A stretch of 64,000 nucleotides of DNA, from the NCBI GenBank assembly GCA_964020155.1, contig OZ026547.1:227501-291500 (forward strand), written 5' to 3'. A program made the position numbers and the translations under genes. This DNA is from Chondrilla cf. caribensis. Lineage: Eukaryota; Porifera; Demospongiae; Chondrillida; Chondrillidae. The notes under the pieces were generated by a model that saw only the letters and a list, made by a program, of their open reading frames with translations, made no database searches and was not told where the DNA came from. The first letter of the stretch is position 1; the number at the start of each line of letters is the position of its first letter. Below are positions 21,025 through 34,642 of this stretch, piece after piece.

Positions 21025-22664
21025 ATGGCAATGGCTACTGATAAAGGCGCAGATGTGGAACCAGATTGTGAGGAGAGACCTTCTCCACTGACTTCTCTGA
21101 TGACAGCACTCAGGAATACAGCAAAAGTAAGACTGCTTTAAAATTCAGAGGGGAGTTTAGCATTTGTGATACCATGGAAACTAACCAACCTCCCCTTTCG
21201 CAGAACACAGGACCAAGTACAGTGATACCTCTAATACTAACAGTACTACTGATGTCAGGTAGAAGTGATGTTCCAGTGGCAAATGGACAAGATAAATATA
21301 GACCAAAGATCCTTCAAGTGTTGAAGGAGATAGCCCCTGGAGTGGACCCTGAACTTATTCTACAACAACTCAGTAGAATGGAGACTGATGATCTAGTGGA
21401 CTGTATTGTGGAGGTGGCTAGAAAATACAGAGAACTTGAAGAAGAGAATGAGAACTACAGAAAGAGGAAAGATACATTTGTTACCCTCTACCAAGAGGAA
21501 CAAGACAGAATTAGAGAACTTGAGGCTGAACTTGTTAAATCAAAGAAAGAGATGTATGAAATGAGAGTCAAGCATCGAAGAGAGCTCGATCAAATAAGAC
21601 AAGAGTACCTCAATGAGAAGAGAACATTACAAAAAGAATGTGCAGAATTGAAGGGTTGTTTGGAGCACATGAAGCATAGTAAGGACGAGTGGACCAAGGA
21701 GAAGCAATACTTACTACAGAAGGTCAGGAATGAGAAGTTGAAACTATCAGAAATAAGGCAAAGCAGAGAAGTGGAAAGTGCTCAAGGTTTGTGGTTTGTG
21801 AGGAATGTACACCCACAGGTTTGGCTGAACCTAGCAAACTCATTTGCATAATTATTATAGTGCAAGGCTTAGCAAAGATCCTTATGATTGCGGCCCATAC
21901 AGCATCCTTTGCGCAATCATGTAATGTATATGCATAACACACGTTCACTACTGAACAGTTACTAAGATGAACCGGGATCTTGAACCTGGATGCATCATAG
22001 ACTAAGATCTCAGCACACATATCACTATTTCAACATTCACTCTATTTCAACACAGATCAATGTGAGGAGAATGGGGCGTGCAGAGAAAGTAGAAGGGTTG
22101 AGACATGTAGTGTGAGAGTGCACCAGAAGAGAGCAACCATGGATACATGTGAACATGTGAGTTTGTGGGGAAACTGAAGTACAATTGTACCAGTAACTGT
22201 AGGAGTTAGGATAACATTTAGTCAGGCAGTGTACCATGCTCGACTTACTTATATCACCATTTATCCTACCCTTCACTACACAGGATATACCTTACAGTAT
22301 ACAAGTGGAGGAGGACACTTTGGACGTGCCGGTCTATCCGATCATGCATCCGGAAACAACATGGGTTCACGACATTTCCTCAAATTCTACATATCACACT
22401 AGTTGCCATGACAATGGACTATTCTACTCTCAAGAGTCATCACTGGCACATGAATACCTAACAACAGTTGCTAATAGCAACAGAATTGGCTACTCAAACC
22501 AATTTGTCAGTATGGAGATAACAGACGGAGAGGACCTCCCATCCCCTGTTGAGGAGTGTGAGAGGAGACTAGTGGAGGGCAGTGGGTATGAGGACCAGCT
22601 CCCAATACAAGAGACAGGTCATTTGGATACCCAGGAGATGGTTACTGGGAAGATCTCTTCCTGA
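21025..22664 (+). CDS. CC family copy B, type I, apparently intact (388 residues)
   Basis: Exons 21025-21126, 21204-21786, 22056-22156, 22284-22664; all phases agree and no stop interrupts. The domain order is as in copy A: N-terminal MAMATDKGADVEPDCEERPS, hydrophobic stretch, CUE-like VLKEIAPGVDPELILQQLSR, coiled coil of about 120 residues, DQCEENGACRESRR exon with Cys pairs, and acidic C-terminal exon ending LPIQETGHLDTQEM. Intron 1 is 77 nt, so unlike copy A its retention would shift the frame. Exon 4 lacks the CGCMS residues present in A after PSPVEE. In the CUE-like loop Glu is replaced by Gly (APGVD). It converges on the minus-strand S1 and M3 genes. Confidence 0.8.
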
Positions 22665-22923
22665 CTGTTAGCAACAGAGCACAAAAAGTTCACGTCTGGA
22701 CAAGTGGATAACGTCCAATACTTTGTATTTCAAACACCCTTATTGCTACAGTGTACCACACACACATTAAGTGAATGTATTGTTGAGAGCTATCAAACTT
22801 ATGCACCACATACTCAGGAGCTGCATGGTACGAACATCAGGTGTGCGTGCGTGTGTTCAATTTTATAAATGCTGTGAGAGAACCTGGACACAGATGGACC
22901 TTTACTGGTATGTATGTACTCAC

Positions 22924-23199
22924 CTTAACTGAACAGCACCGAAGGATGTTACACAAACGGAACCGGTTGGAGGAGGTCGACTGGGAGAGACACACACCCT
23001 AGACAAACGCCATGTTCTTGTTTGCGAGTTCTTTCCTGGGTTGTACGCTACAGACCTTGATAAAGACGAAGAATAAATCAGTAAACCTACCATTCTGTGG
23101 AATGTGTAGGAGTAACTGAACTAACATAGCTACGTAGCCTAGACCTATGGCGCCATGCGCAAACACGAGGGATAATAAAAGAAGAGGATATCGGCACAT
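22924..23199 (-). CDS. S1: small minus-strand gene with hydrophobic N-terminus (partial)
   Basis: ATG 23199 opens MCRYPLLLLSLVFAHGAIGL, a signal-peptide or membrane-like N-terminus, followed by a second hydrophobic run (YVAMLVQLLLHI). I place exon 1 at 23056-23199 (donor GTCTGT, weak) and exon 2 at 22924-22980 (SNRFRLCNILRCCSVK, donor GTGAGTAC). Both are in phase 0. A TATAAAT-like box lies at 23216-23225, about 20 bp above the ATG. The second copy (38913-39194) differs by a 9-nt and a 3-nt indel that both keep the frame, which argues for coding. Later exons were not found. Function unknown. Confidence 0.45.
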
Positions 23200-23604
23200 T
23201 TACACACTTGACATAGATTTATAACATACTAGTACGTATCAACGGTCTTATGTCCTCCTGGTCACTCCAAAAGAGATCTGATCCTTCACTTCACGCCCAT
23301 CCCGCCAAAATGCATTCGTGCGGTTGAAGGCCAATATTATAAGATCACGTGCGCAACATGTACAGTATATTAGCCCTATAAATAACATAAATTTCATGAC
23401 AACCATTATTCGAATGCATTCGTCGTTTTGTTGCGTATAATAGATATCCAAGATAAAACACACGATCGAAGAGCACCTTCATATTTTATTATATGTATAA
23501 GCTACTTACAGTAACAACACTGCATGCATTAGAGGAAAACAGCCATAGTGTATTATTAAAGGACAAAACTAACATATACCATATTGTGCAAAATATTGTT
23601 CACA

Positions 23605-23989
23605 TCATCCACGTCTGTGGATTGTTAAGGAATAATGTGTTACTTCTGACACATGATAGCTTCTCTGGAGAGATACTTTCCCTGTTGGGTCCTCCCATCT
23701 GTTCTGAGTAAACTTGTCCACCATCTTACAGAACTTGCTGTAGTTGACGTCCAGACGTCTTCCAATCTCAATGGCAAACTTCTTGTAGATCATTTCAAAC
23801 TCCAGTCCGTTCACTAGACCTGCACACAGGTACCCAGAGAGGGACGATAAACCACAACACATAATGTCACACACTATACACCATACTGGTATATGTACTC
23901 ACAACTGATGCACTGTCTTCATGAAGAGCTACTTTGTTGACCCAACTGTTATAAGCAAACTTGTCTACAATCTCACATGACATATGTAG
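23605..23989 (-). CDS. M family copy 3, last two exons
   Basis: The last exon is 23605-23819 (LVNGLEFEMIYKKFAIEIGR, then NYSKFCKMVDKFTQNRWEDP and a tail ending HRRG). The penultimate exon is 23903-23989 (SCEIVDKFAYNSWVNKVALH), with donor GTGAGTAC. The match between CEIVDKFAYNSW and CKMVDKFTQNRW shows the two exons are related. Its 3' end lies about 400 bp from the promoter of S1 on the same strand, an arrangement repeated at 39194-39832. Upstream exons are unresolved. Confidence 0.45.
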
Positions 23990-24686
23990 CTAGCAATGTA
24001 AAGGTCAAACAAGGTACAAAGTACAAGGTACAGGGTGTTGGGAGGCACATAATAGGCATAGCTCAGTACTAGCAAGTCATGAACTGTGCACACAGATATA
24101 CCTACTATAATACAGTCCAATGTACATACATTGAAAGGTACCCCAAATGTGCACTTATCAGAAGTACTTACTATCACACGCAACATCAACAACATTGCAA
24201 ATACTACATTAATATCTCAACTGTACTGCAATTTTTACCAAATTCAAAATCTCAAATTCCAACCCACAAACAGCTGTGAGTAAGGTCGTGTGTGTGTGTG
24301 TATGGTATGCTTCTCTGACTGGAGAGTGTGGTTCCTTACCCCACTCAATGGCAGTAATGTAACTAACAGAATTAGAAGAGTTCTATTGGTGTTTGGGGTG
24401 GGCAATCCATGGCTTCTCCTCACTAGGTGGGTGGTGTGTGTGCCACAACACAACAGTACAAGACAGTTATAACTTATAACCATATTAGGTTTTCTCTTCT
24501 AATTATGTCATAATCATGACTGAGTGTGTTGGTTCCTTCCACCACTCAACTGTAGTGTACAGAATTGGAAGAGAAGCCATTGCAGGCTGGTGTCTCCTGA
24601 CCTTTTCAAGTAGTTTGTGAGTAACATGTGATTTGGTCATGTCAACAAGTGAGTGCCTATGGACCTACCTGCCATTTGTGAACAGT
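23990..24686. other. Intronic or intergenic repeats, no gene
   Basis: It includes AAGTACAAGGTACAGGGTGTTGGGAGGC-type sequence (near 24020) that recurs at 8545, 40205 and 40320, and two diverged copies of a segment with GTTCCTT and CCACTCAA (24330 and 24530). No coding sequence is supported. Confidence 0.45.
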
Positions 24687-25015
<329 letters not shown>

Positions 25016-25321
25016 TATGTGTGCACATGCATGGAAGTATCTTACCATAATTCACAGATATACAAGGTGTTACAACAATATGAGCAATGTTTAGTGTACA
25101 AAACTATGACTTGAAACTAGATACAAGTGAGTAAATCCAAACACATCAAATTGTTATTGTATTCTAGACATCCATGAATACAGAACCTACTAACATTGCA
25201 CTAGACATATATACCCTTCAAATAACAGCTGTGGAGCATATCAACCCAAGTAGGTGTTGCAGCTGAAATTTCCTCTTTCCCAAATTCCACTGTGTGTTGT
25301 GGGTTTACGTGTATGCTTATT

Positions 25322-25386
<65 letters not shown>
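25322..25386. repeat. (GT)n microsatellite
   Basis: Uninterrupted GT run of about 65 bp. Confidence 0.97.
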
Positions 25387-25388
<2 letters not shown>

Positions 25389-25411
25389 ATGCATATACTC
25401 ATTTGCACCAG

Positions 25412-26306
<895 letters not shown>

Positions 26307-26882
26307 GTGAGTTTGGTATTCATTTGTCAATGTGTATGTTACAGTTTCACAATTGTTTGTATTTGCTGGCTCCTTGTTTCATATTATTATTGAGAAGGCG
26401 TATGCACATCGGTAGCCCCTTGTGTATCTGAACTGGAGCTATCTAACAGTTCATTTTATCAGGCCTCATCCATTTATAGTAATCCACCAATTTTTATTCG
26501 TTATTATGAATTTTAATACGTACATACGTATGTATGTATGTATGTATGTATGTGATGTATACAATGTTGTATTGTGCATAAATATCATGCTTTGTCTTTG
26601 ATTCAACCATATTCTCATGTATTGTATCTACTGTGCAGGAAGCCTCAATGACCCGGCAGCACATACGTATGTGCAATGAACCGAGTAGTGTGTGTCATTC
26701 CTACTCCCTCGTATTCCCTCTGCATAGGCTTGTAAACTTGCTATTTGAGAATCAGACCCACAGTCATGAATATAATCAATCAGTCATGAATATCACTAAA
26801 CAGTCATGAATATCATCTAGTGTCATAAATAATCATCTATTGCTACAGTAGCACTTCATTCTCCAAAAAAGAGTAGACGGGA

Positions 26883-28630
26883 ATGGCTACTTATAAAGCT
26901 GCAGAAGTCGAACCAGATTGTGAGGAGAGACTTTCTTCACTGACTTCTCTGATGACAACACTCAGGAATACAGCAAAAGTAAGACTGCTTTGAAATTCAG
27001 AGGGGAGTGTGGTATTATTGATACCGTGGAAACTAACCAACCTCCCCTTCCACAGAACACAGGACCAAGTACAGTGATACCTCTACTACTAACAGTGCTA
27101 CTGATGTCAGGTAGAAGTGATGTTCCAGCGGCAACTGGACAAGATAAATATAGACCAAAGATCCTTCAAGTGTTGAAGGAGATAGCCCCCGAAGTGGACC
27201 CTGAACTGATACTACAGCAACTCAGTAGAATAGAGACTGGTGATCTAGTGGACTGTATTGTGGAGGTGGCTAGAAAATACAGAGAACTTGAAGAAGAGAA
27301 TGAGAACTACAGAAAGAGGAAAGATACATTTGTTACCCTCTACCAAGAGGAACAAGACAGAGTTAGAGAACTTGAGGCTAAACTTGTTGAAGTAAAGAAA
27401 GAGATGAATGAAATGAGAGTGAAGCATCGAAGTGAGCTCGATCAGATAAGACAAGAGTACCTCAATGAGAAGGATAAGCAATTCAAGTTCGACGAAAGCG
27501 GAGACTTTGGACGTGAGGTAAACGGTGAAGAAATACAATTCAACCAGCGATACAGAGTGGGAAGAGAAAAGACGACTGCAACTGAACAGCCGAAGGGAAA
27601 TGCCAAGGACGAAAAACACGCAAGCGGTCAAATTTCTTACCTTCCAAGATCGGACGAATGTATTACACCAAAACCAAGAAATACGTATATTTTTGAAGGT
27701 AATTCGTGAGTGAACGAACATTAAGAAACAAGAAATCTCCTAACCACTGTCTTTATTGGGGCTAACTGTACCGTTATAACTGTTGCCGTTTAGTTCCGTA
27801 ATCTATCCGTATATTTACCTCGTGATATTGTTGTCACGACACGTAGTAGTTTAGTTTGAGATTTTCTTGATTGGCAACGATTGAATAAGGGTTAACTTGG
27901 TTTGTTGAGGGTTGCAATTGACAACAATTAAACACATTAATTACCAACTCAGTACATTTAGTACATTTAATGCTGACCCTAATCCTAGCTCAAGACAGCT
28001 TCCAACATAAGTCAATGCCTCTCAATTATGCAGGTCAAACTGAAGGAGGCAGTCCTTCAATGTTAGCTAAAGACACTTATATCAACTTCAAGCGTCCAAC
28101 TGAACTAAAGACAGCTCAAGAAGTGAGTACCCATGGTCTATGCTTTTTGCCAATTGCTTCACTCATGACATGACATCCTACTACATACATAGGAGCTACC
28201 TTACAGTGTACATGTTACAGGGGACGGCCAGGAAGAAGTGGTCTGTCTAATCGCACAACCAAGAATGCCATGGACCCACAACACTTGCTCGTACTACACT
28301 CATTTCACTTTCTATATCGGTTACCATGGTAACAACACATATGAACTACACCAAAATCACACTGATAATGTCAGTTACTATGACAACACACAAGGATCAA
28401 CTTACTGCTGGGAGCCTTCAGCAGTAGCTAACTTCCAACCAACAGTTGCTAATGGCTGGCATGACCAATTCATCAGTATGGAGATAACAGATGAAGAGGA
28501 CCTCCCATCTCCTGTTGAGGAGTGTGAGAGGGGACTAGTGGAGGCCAGTGGGTATGAAGACCAGCTCCCGATACAAGAGACAGGTCACTCTGATACCCAG
28601 GAGATGGTTACTGGGAAGAACTCTTCCTGA
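26883..28630 (+). CDS. CC family copy C, type II, apparently intact (421 residues)
   Basis: Exons 26883-26978, 27056-27698, 28034-28122, 28193-28630, with phases 0, 1, 0. The N-terminus is MATYKAAEVEPDCEERLSSL. The CUE-like segment (VLKEIAPEVDPELILQQLSR) and the first two-thirds of the coiled coil match type I. After QEYLNEK the sequence is unrelated to type I: DKQFKFDESGDFGREVNGEE, a Lys/Arg/Gln-rich segment, then CITPKPRNTYIFE. Exon 3 (QTEGGSPSMLAKDTYINFKR) replaces the Cys exon. Exon 4 is an alignable but diverged relative (ELPYSVHVTGDG; HTDNVSYYDN) and returns to near identity from FISMEITDEEDLPSPVEE. It ends with the common LPIQETGHSDTQEM tail. It converges on M copy 4. Confidence 0.78.
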
Positions 28631-29314
28631 CTGTTAGCACCAGAGCACAAGCTGTGTGTCTCAAGGAATGAACAATGCTTGATACTTCACATCCACAACA
28701 GCTAGTGCTATCACTTCTTTCTGTATTGAAAACTGCTACGTCACACACCCAGTATGAACACTACATAACCCTAGGATTCTTTCATATCGTACACATTAAA
28801 TTTCGTAGTTTTTTGGTGTATAATTAAAACGTGTTTCCTCCCTGTTGATATCGTTACTCAAATAGCGCTATACACTGTTTTCCTAAACCCATAAAGTACC
28901 CCACGATCCGTGCTACACCACAGCAGGTACACACACTGTCAGTATTTAATCAGACGACGTACGATTGAGGGGACATGTACTCGAACAAGAACGTACTCAC
29001 CTTGGTGAACATCATCCACTGAAAAACACCATAATATACTAGCATATCGAGGTCATCTTATATACAGGCTACATAAAATGAAGAAAACTCTATCGAACAT
29101 CAAACGCTTGTCCTTTCTCCGAACACACACGCAGAGGTTGTCGTGACCTTTCCCGGATATCCGCCCCTAATTAGGCATATTCACGTGTTCACAATTATGT
29201 GTATATATGTCAATCATTTTGAAATCATTAAAAGGTATGAACTTAGGTTATCTGTATGTAACCACTCCAATGCATGAGATATGTTTATATATGCATCATA
29301 TTACATCAAATTAT

Positions 29315-29571
29315 TCATTGAATCAACACAGGCATTGCATCATATGATCCAAACAATACATGTAAATAATAACAATTGTACAAGTTAACAACATGCTGTG
29401 CCATTTCTGATACATGGACTTTATGAACTTTACTATAAACTTTGTCCCATCTGTTCTGAGCAAACCTGTCCACCATCTTACAGAACTCGATGTAGTTGAC
29501 GTCCAGACGTCTTCCAATCTCAATGGCAAACTTCTTGTAGATCATTTCAAACTCCAGTCTGTTCACTAGAC
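29315..29571 (-). CDS. M family copy 4, last exon
   Basis: After acceptor TGTGTGCAG it encodes LVNRLEFEMIYKKFAIEIGR, RRLDVNYIEFCKMVDRFAQN, then RWDKVYSKVHKVHVSEMAQH and a tail shared only with copy 6 (51808). So two C-terminal subtypes exist, DDPTGKVSLQRS and DKVYSKV. The subtype follows the type of the adjacent CC gene: this one flanks a type II CC gene, as copy 6 does, while DDPT copies (23605, 39629) flank type I genes. Confidence 0.5.
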
Positions 29572-29654
29572 CTGCACACAGGTACCCAGAGATGGACGAT
29601 ATAATGGCTGCTAGATACAGTGTGGCTTTACACCACCATCATAACACACACAGG

Positions 29655-29998
29655 CTGGAGGGTGGAGGAGTGTGGAGGGACCACAGGGTGGAGGAGTGTG
29701 GAGGGACCACAGGGTGGAGGAGGGTGGAGGGACCACAGGGTGGAGGAGTGTGGAGGGACCACAGGGTGGAGGAGGGTGGAGGGACCACAGGGTGGAGGAG
29801 TGTGGAGGGACCACAGGGTGGAGGAGGGTGGAGGGACCACAGGGTGGAGGAGTGTGGAGGGACCACAGGGTGGAGGAGGGTGGAGGGACCACAGGGTGGA
29901 GGAGTGTGGAGGGACCACAGGGTGGAGGAGGGTGGAGGGACCACAGGGTGGAGGAGGGTGGAGGGACCACAGGGTGGAGGAGTGTGGAGGGACCACAC
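29655..29998. repeat. 26-bp minisatellite in regular 52-bp dimers
   Basis: About 13 units of GGTGGAGGAGTGTGGAGGGA, with GTGTGG and GGGTGG units alternating almost perfectly, giving a 52-bp higher-order period. It is paralogous to 10955-11510. Confidence 0.95.
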
Positions 29999-30459
29999 AG
30001 TAAATAAGTACATTGACTGTACATGGAATGGTCTAGTGCAGTGAGGTTAATGGAGGTGGAATACTAATGAGTTGTGGACAGGAAACTACGTATCCAAACA
30101 CAGACTTGAGTGTAGCCCTTAGTAAACAACTGTGCGTGTGTGTAGGGTCATGCATAAGAAAATTAGTGTGATGTTCAGTATCAGTGCTCCAATACCAATA
30201 CTTGAAGGGAGACTATGTACCAAGGAATGATGGCTCAGTGAACAGGATAGGAACTACTGAATGTGGTCTTGGAGGTCCTAGATCTTATCAAGCACATCAC
30301 CTACCCATTTAACAGAGCAGTGAGAATAAATCACCTCACTCCTCACTCCAAACACAATATTACATCACTCCTCACCACTAAGGATCACCACATACACACA
30401 CTATAGCTAGGGACCATCCTATGCACACTTCTCCACCCCCACCCCTCACTCATAAACAC

Positions 30460-31010
30460 ACATGCATACATACACATATGTGGACAACCATGGATGGAGT
30501 ATTCATTGTTAAGTGTAAAATGTGTTGGAGTGTGCCAAAATACACCTACATATTTGGTTGGGCTGTGTACGCATCAAACCAACACTAATTCTGCCAGACA
30601 CCCCAATATGTACTGTACATGCAACTGTGCTTGCATTGGGTGTGTAATAACCGTTTTAACTCCAATGATTCCTTGTGATGATCAGAGTTAGCTTATGTAC
30701 AAACATTAAATAAGCAACATTACCTTAGGGTAACTGTCCATATACATGCACGTATGCAGACAATTGTTGACTGAGTATTCATTGTAACTGCAATTACGTG
30801 TTGGAATGTGCTAGAATACACCTAGTGGATGGGGCATGTGTACATATGAAAGCAGCATTGATTCCGTCAGAAACCCCAACATGTACTGTACGTGCAACTG
30901 TGCTTGCATGTAGCTGTAAACTAACCGTTTCAACTCCAATGACTACTTGTGGTTATCAGTGTTAGTGTATGTACAAACATCAGACAAGCAATATTACCTT
31001 AGGGTGGGGA
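30460..31010. repeat. About 280-bp direct repeats, second block
   Basis: Two units matching those at 12069-13190 (ACACCTAGTGGATGGGGCAT; AACTAACCGTTTCAACTCC), part of the approximately 4-kb duplication linking 10.7-15.3 kb to 29.4-33.0 kb. Confidence 0.8.
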
Positions 31011-31249
31011 TTGTGGAGGTGCCAAATAAACATATGAGGGATATTGTTAGAATCTCTATCAGCATCCATGTACTGAGTGGGTGTGCTGAATCAGCTGATA
31101 GGATCTTATAGGGATAAGAATCCACAAATGCATTACAGCATCCCTATAATATGTAAACAGTAAACAACATCGCTGAGGTTTACCTCAAACCACCACATCC
31201 ATACAGACAGACAAACATGCATACATACATGTACATATGTATGTATACA

Positions 31250-31740
31250 CAGGGCCGTACCCACTGAATATGAAGTGGTCCGGTTTACGGAAAGAATAAA
31301 GTGGGGGGGTATGATGGGAAAATTTTAGATTTTAGGCCTTCAGAGGTAGTCCTTGATGCCAATTTATTTGATAATAATGTATAATATAAAAGAAATAGGA
31401 ATCCATATTATATATTTATATATAATATGGATTCCTATGCATAACTGCAACAGTGAATTTATATTATAATTTATATAGCGCGAAAAAGATGGCCGATTTC
31501 AAAATGCCGGAATTAGAAATTGAGCTAGAATTTGAGTGCAATGACATCTATGAAGATAATAACTTCATCGAAAGTTCTCCTGATCCTAAAACAGACGCCC
31601 AAGTGATTCGAGTGCAATTCGACATTCTTTTCTCCCTTAGTAACAAGGGAAAATTTTTTTAGAAATATTTATTTTTTGGTACTGTTCTGAAAAGTGGTCC
31701 GGTTGAACCCGTACGAACCGGACTGGTGGGTACGGCCCTG
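31250..31740. mobile_element. Non-autonomous element with CAGGGCCGTA termini, copy 2
   Basis: Paralogous to 13432-13930 and at the same place in the duplicated segment, so inherited by duplication. The left end CAGGGCCGTACCCACT and right end GTGGGTACGGCCCTG are better preserved here. It contains the 57-codon frame 31489-31662. Confidence 0.7.
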
Positions 31741-31890
31741 ATACATATGTACATGTACATATGTATGCATGCATACATACATGTACATATGTATGCATGC
31801 ATACGTACATGTACACATGTATGCATGCATACGTACATGTACACATGTATGCATGCATACGTACACGTACACATGTACGTATGTATGCAT
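31741..31890. repeat. Palindromic TACATG/ATGCATAC repeat, copy 2
   Basis: Same near-palindromic array as 13931-14085, with one unit fewer. Confidence 0.85.
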
Positions 31891-32019
31891 ACACATATGG
31901 GTGTTAGTATACAAAGCATTGTATTATATTTAGCTGTGATAACTACAATAGTTAAGAAAAATATTACTATAAGGCCATTGGTTTTTGTTTATGTTAAATA
32001 CACGTTGACATTCCAGCTA

Positions 32020-32720
32020 CTATGCTGTAACTTTCATCACAACATGCAAACAAACACAGAAACAGTTACTTTTCCAACAGCTCTGGTGCACTGTTTTCCT
32101 ATAGCTAATGTTCTGATGACAAGCAAAATAGTGGCTTTTGCCATGCTTATTTCTCCTGAAGAACCACATAGTACACACCACACACTCCTCAACAGAGATC
32201 AGGGACAGCCATCATGGATTGCTGGAAGCCACTACTAAAGCACCATACCACCTGCAAGCTCCACCCACTATAGCCTCTACCCCTAAGAACTCTTATTCAA
32301 GTAACTGTTTCTGTGTTTGTTTGCATGTTATGACGAAGGCTACAACATAGTACCTGAAATATCAACTTCTATTCGATTGATTTTTCAGTTGAAATCAAGG
32401 ATACTTTCTTTACACTATTCTTTTGACACAACTGTCGGTCAGTTGGAATAGTGAACTTTATTAAATGAATAGACAGTTGAGGACACCAAATAGATTCACA
32501 AGTGTTCACTATAATTATTTTGATCTAAATAATTACGTTAGGGGAGATAAGTTGATATACGTATACAAATAGTTGAACACAAAATAGTACCTTCCACCGA
32601 AGGGAGAAGCGTTCAAAGGCCATTACGTAGAGTGGGACGACCTGTATGGGGAGTATGATGCTACTGCGGTCACGCAAAACTGCCGTTGCAGGTAATGATG
32701 ACAGTGTAAGATACGAATAT
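32020..32720. repeat. CC upstream element U, copy 2
   Basis: Matches 14200-15090 but lacks the 175-bp MITE, giving the empty target site around 32300. Confidence 0.75.
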
Positions 32721-32835
32721 TATTAATCAGAGTCATGAATATCATCTTATAATGTGGAGTACCAGAAATACTTCACTGGTTTCGCATGTATCATAGACAC
32801 ACTAAAGACAAGGGGTGACTTTCCAAGACAGGAAA

Positions 32836-33937
32836 ATGGCAATAGCTACTGATAAAAGCACAGATGTCGAACCAGATTGTGAGGAGAGACCTTCTCCACT
32901 GACTTTTCTGATGACAACACTCAGAAATACAACAAAAGTAAGACTGCTTTGAAATTCAGAATAGATGTAACATGCCCAACTAGTTAAGGCAAAGTAGGTA
33001 CTGAAGCAAATCAATGGAATTGTTTGGTATTTCTCTTTTGTTTATGTCTGTGGTGACATGTCATACCCAACAATCATTTTAACCTTTTAGGCTACAAGCA
33101 GACACTACATGTGTCAGTCATGAATACAATTGAGTACATTATGAATACACTTAATACTAAGACCGCATCATAAAAGAGCGGGGGAAAGTGTAGCCCATTT
33201 ACACTAGCAGCCTTGATTTTCAGATGATTCACACACCACATTACTAGCGTGGTGAGCTTCTACCAGGGATAAAGTAACAACCTAAGAATTTTCTGCCTGG
33301 TGATTCAAGTTCTGAGACCTAGTTGGCCAATATTTGCTGTTTGTGCTTTTGTGATTTGCAATAAGGTTAGTATCATTCAGTGCGTATTATATGTAGCCTT
33401 ATTTTGTATAACCTGAAAACAAGAACACTAGTGCTACTGATGTCAGGTAGAAGTGATGTTCTAGTGGCAGCTGAACAAGATAAACATAGGCCAAAGATCC
33501 TTCAAGTGTTGAAGGAGATAGCCCCTGAAGTGAACCATGAACTGATACTACAACAACTCAGTAGAAAGGAGACTGATGGTCTAGTGGACTGTAGTGTGGA
33601 GGTGGCTAGAAAATACAGAGAGCTTGAAAAAGAGAATGAGAACTACAGAAAGAGAAAAGATACATTTGTTACCCTCTACCAAGAGGAACAAGACAGAATT
33701 AGAGAACTTGAGGTTAAACTTGCTGAAGTAGAGAAAGAGATGAATGAAATGAGGGGGAAGTGTGGCATTTGTGATACCATGAAAACTAACAAACCTCCCC
33801 TTCCACAGAACACAGGACCAAGTACAGTGATACCTCTACTACTAACAGTGCTACTGATGTCAGGTAGAAGTGATGTTCCAGTGGCAACTGTACAAGATAA
33901 ATATAGACCAAAGATCCTTCAAGTGTTGAAGTGGTGA
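32836..33937 (+). pseudogene. CC family copy F, internally rearranged
   Basis: Exon 1 is 32836-32937 (MAMATDKS-like start; here IATDKSTDVEPDCEE). The normal intron 1 and the beginning of exon 2 are missing; coding similarity restarts near 33441 (SGRSDVLVAAEQDKHRPKIL). At about 33760 the coiled coil (EMNEMRGK) switches directly into intron 1 sequence (GTGTGGCATTTGTGATACCA), followed by a second exon 2 beginning (NTGPSTVIPLLLTV) that stops at LKW. It is an unequal-recombination product with the join in a GAGGGG-rich stretch common to both parents. Confidence 0.8.
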
Positions 33938-34642
33938 TCTAGTGTTACTTTTTGGAATTAGTATTAGTTACTAGAGTTATGAGAGAGTAGAAAGAAGATG
34001 GTACCATTTGGAGCGGAAATTATGAGATAGCGAAATGATTTCACTTTTAAGATCAGTAAGAATTAAGTTACAATGACTCATGCAATAATATCGCTCAGCT
34101 ATTCCAAAGACAAGAGTGACTAATCAAAAGTCCAGAAAATCTAGTTGTTGCTGGCTTTGAAGAGAAGAACGTACTAATTAACACAGTACAGACGGGTCGG
34201 TAGAGGAACCGAATTATACTGTGAATTTTATTTAGATAAATAGACTTTAAACCGTTGATGGACACAAAATAGATTCACACCAGTGTTCTCTACAATTTCC
34301 TTTGACCTAAATAATCACATTTGGGAGATGCGCTGATATATACAAATAGTTCAACACAAAATAGTACCTTCCACCGAAGGGAGAGGCGATCGCTGGCCAT
34401 TACGTAGAGCGGGATAATCTGTACGGGTAATACAGTTAATGATATTCATAGTTGCCAACGCCTACATTGAAAGTCCCGCTGAATGCAGGCACAGCCTATG
34501 AATATCATTAGGCCTAGTACTCATGTCATGAATATCATCAATGCATGGCAGAATCATGATTAACCATAACAATTCTTCATAATATGGTACAGGCGTTGCA
34601 GGGGAGTCACCAAAGACAAGAGTTACTTTCCAAGACAAAAGG

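Noticed and set aside
23248..23463. 71-residue minus-strand frame conserved at 39195-39458
   Set aside because: The two copies end at different stops, one by a local change, and the frame overlaps the TATA region of the S genes; similarity is explained by recent duplication.
28320..28333. Functional RFX site GTTACCATGGTAAC in type II exon 4
   Set aside because: It is in coding sequence (GYHGNN) and copied in both paralogues; a perfect palindrome there may be coincidence, so it is mentioned only with the satellite finding.
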